This document shows, in pieces, positions 63,520-64,000 of a stretch of DNA of 64,000 nucleotides; positions within the stretch are counted from its first letter, which is position 1, and each line of letters opens with the position of its first letter. The notes beneath the pieces are model-generated. The model made no database searches. It was not told the origin of the DNA and saw only the letters and a list, made by a program, of their open reading frames with translations. The translations under genes and the position numbers were made by a program. This DNA is from Maritimibacter sp. 55A14 (GTDB taxonomy: Bacteria > Pseudomonadota > Alphaproteobacteria > Rhodobacterales > Rhodobacteraceae), in the NCBI RefSeq assembly GCF_003122205.1, contig NZ_QEYE01000001.1:62001-126000 (forward strand), written 5' to 3'.

Positions 63520-64000
63520 ATGGCACGCCGCAAGCTCATATACGAAGGCAAGGCGAAGATCCTTTACGAAGGGCCCGAGCCGGGGACCATCGTGCAGTAT
63601 TTCAAGGATGACGCCACAGCTTTCAACGCTGAAAAGAAAGAGGTGATCGAGGGCAAGGGCGTGCTCAACAACCGGCTCTCGGAATTCTTCATGACCGGGC
63701 TCAACGCGATCGGCGTCCCGACCCACTTCATCAAGCGGCTCAACATGCGCGAGCAGCTGGTGCGCGCGGTGGAGATCATCCCGCTGGAGGTGATCGTGCG
63801 CAACGTGGCCGCCGGCTCCATCTCCAAGCGGCTGGGGATCGAGGAGGGCACGCAGTTGCCGCGTCCGATCATCGAGTTCTGCTACAAGGACGACAAGCTG
63901 GGCGACCCGCTGGTTTCGGAGGAACATATCATCGCCTTCGGCTGGGCCAGCCAGCAGGATCTGGACGACATCGTGGCGCTGGCGCTGCGCGTGAACGATT
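63520..64000 (+). CDS. purC: SAICAR synthase (partial, cut by window end)
   Basis: Only the first 160 residues are in the window. PurC joins aspartate to CAIR with ATP. The start [20 protein letters not shown] is preceded by GGAG with a 5-base spacer. ATP-binding features include the [11 protein letters not shown] strand, FKDDATAFN and [17 protein letters not shown]. It is divergent from DUF1476; the C-terminal third lies beyond 64000. Confidence 0.96.
   Translation, partial: MARRKLIYEGKAKILYEGPEPGTIVQYFKDDATAFNAEKKEVIEGKGVLNNRLSEFFMTGLNAIGVPTHFIKRLNMREQLVRAVEIIPLEVIVRNVAAGSISKRLGIEEGTQLPRPIIEFCYKDDKLGDPLVSEEHIIAFGWASQQDLDDIVALALRVND

Overview
The window is GC-rich chromosomal DNA from an alphaproteobacterium, most likely a marine member of the Rhodobacteraceae (Roseobacter group). 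The evidence is the combination of dmdA-acuI (DMSP demethylation), a form I carbon monoxide dehydrogenase cluster, the trgA-trgB-cysK tellurite locus known from Rhodobacter, a DUF1476 (ATPase zeta inhibitor) gene between purB and purC, and a split B12-dependent methionine synthase part with its own reactivase. I see no insertion sequence, prophage, CRISPR array or rRNA. Nearly all DNA is coding, with many 1-4 bp gene overlaps.

Layout. 1-9 kb: housekeeping genes (rsmB, an MBL hydrolase, guaB, a TDT-family carrier, a ureohydrolase, an AI-2E family permease, ppx, rlmE). 9-15 kb: one-carbon/B12 block (PF13769 protein, metF, methyl-THF:corrinoid methyltransferase, two membrane proteins, ASKHA-type corrinoid reactivase), then tRNA-Gly(CCC). 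15-25 kb: zwf-pgl-pgi, an orphan radical SAM protein, aroK-aroB, a tiny membrane protein overlapping a secreted protein, and xerD. 25-28 kb: a metallophosphoesterase gene broken by a one-base shift, a CBS-domain membrane protein and an alanyl-tRNA editing protein. 28-36 kb: the minus-strand run trgA-trgB-cysK-mscS-alaX, then photolyase and a class V aminotransferase behind a hairpin. 36-46 kb: a BCCT carrier and coxC-coxMSLDEF. 46-51 kb: DUF2182-DUF1326-DinB-dmdA-acuI, divergent from a GntR regulator with a twin operator. 51-61 kb: a six-gene overlapping operon (class III aminotransferase, ureohydrolase, Rieske oxygenase, polyamine-type ABC permeases and ATPase) flanked by a solute-binding protein, an FAD oxidoreductase and a flavin reductase. 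61-64 kb: DUF6314, purB, DUF1476, purC (cut by the window end).

How it fits together. The cell appears able to use trace and organic marine substrates: CO as an energy supplement, DMSP through demethylation with the methyl group passed to tetrahydrofolate (which also feeds metF and the corrinoid methyltransferase), betaine-type solutes through BCCT, and an unidentified nitrogen-rich polyamine or guanidino compound through the 51-61 kb cluster.

The least explained parts are that catabolic cluster with its Rieske oxygenase, the DUF2182-DUF1326-DinB trio joined to dmdA, a tandem direct repeat upstream of coxM that could be the binding site of the LytTR protein CoxC, and a dispersed intergenic repeat present four times, usually next to a GGGGC-AGC-GCCCC hairpin.
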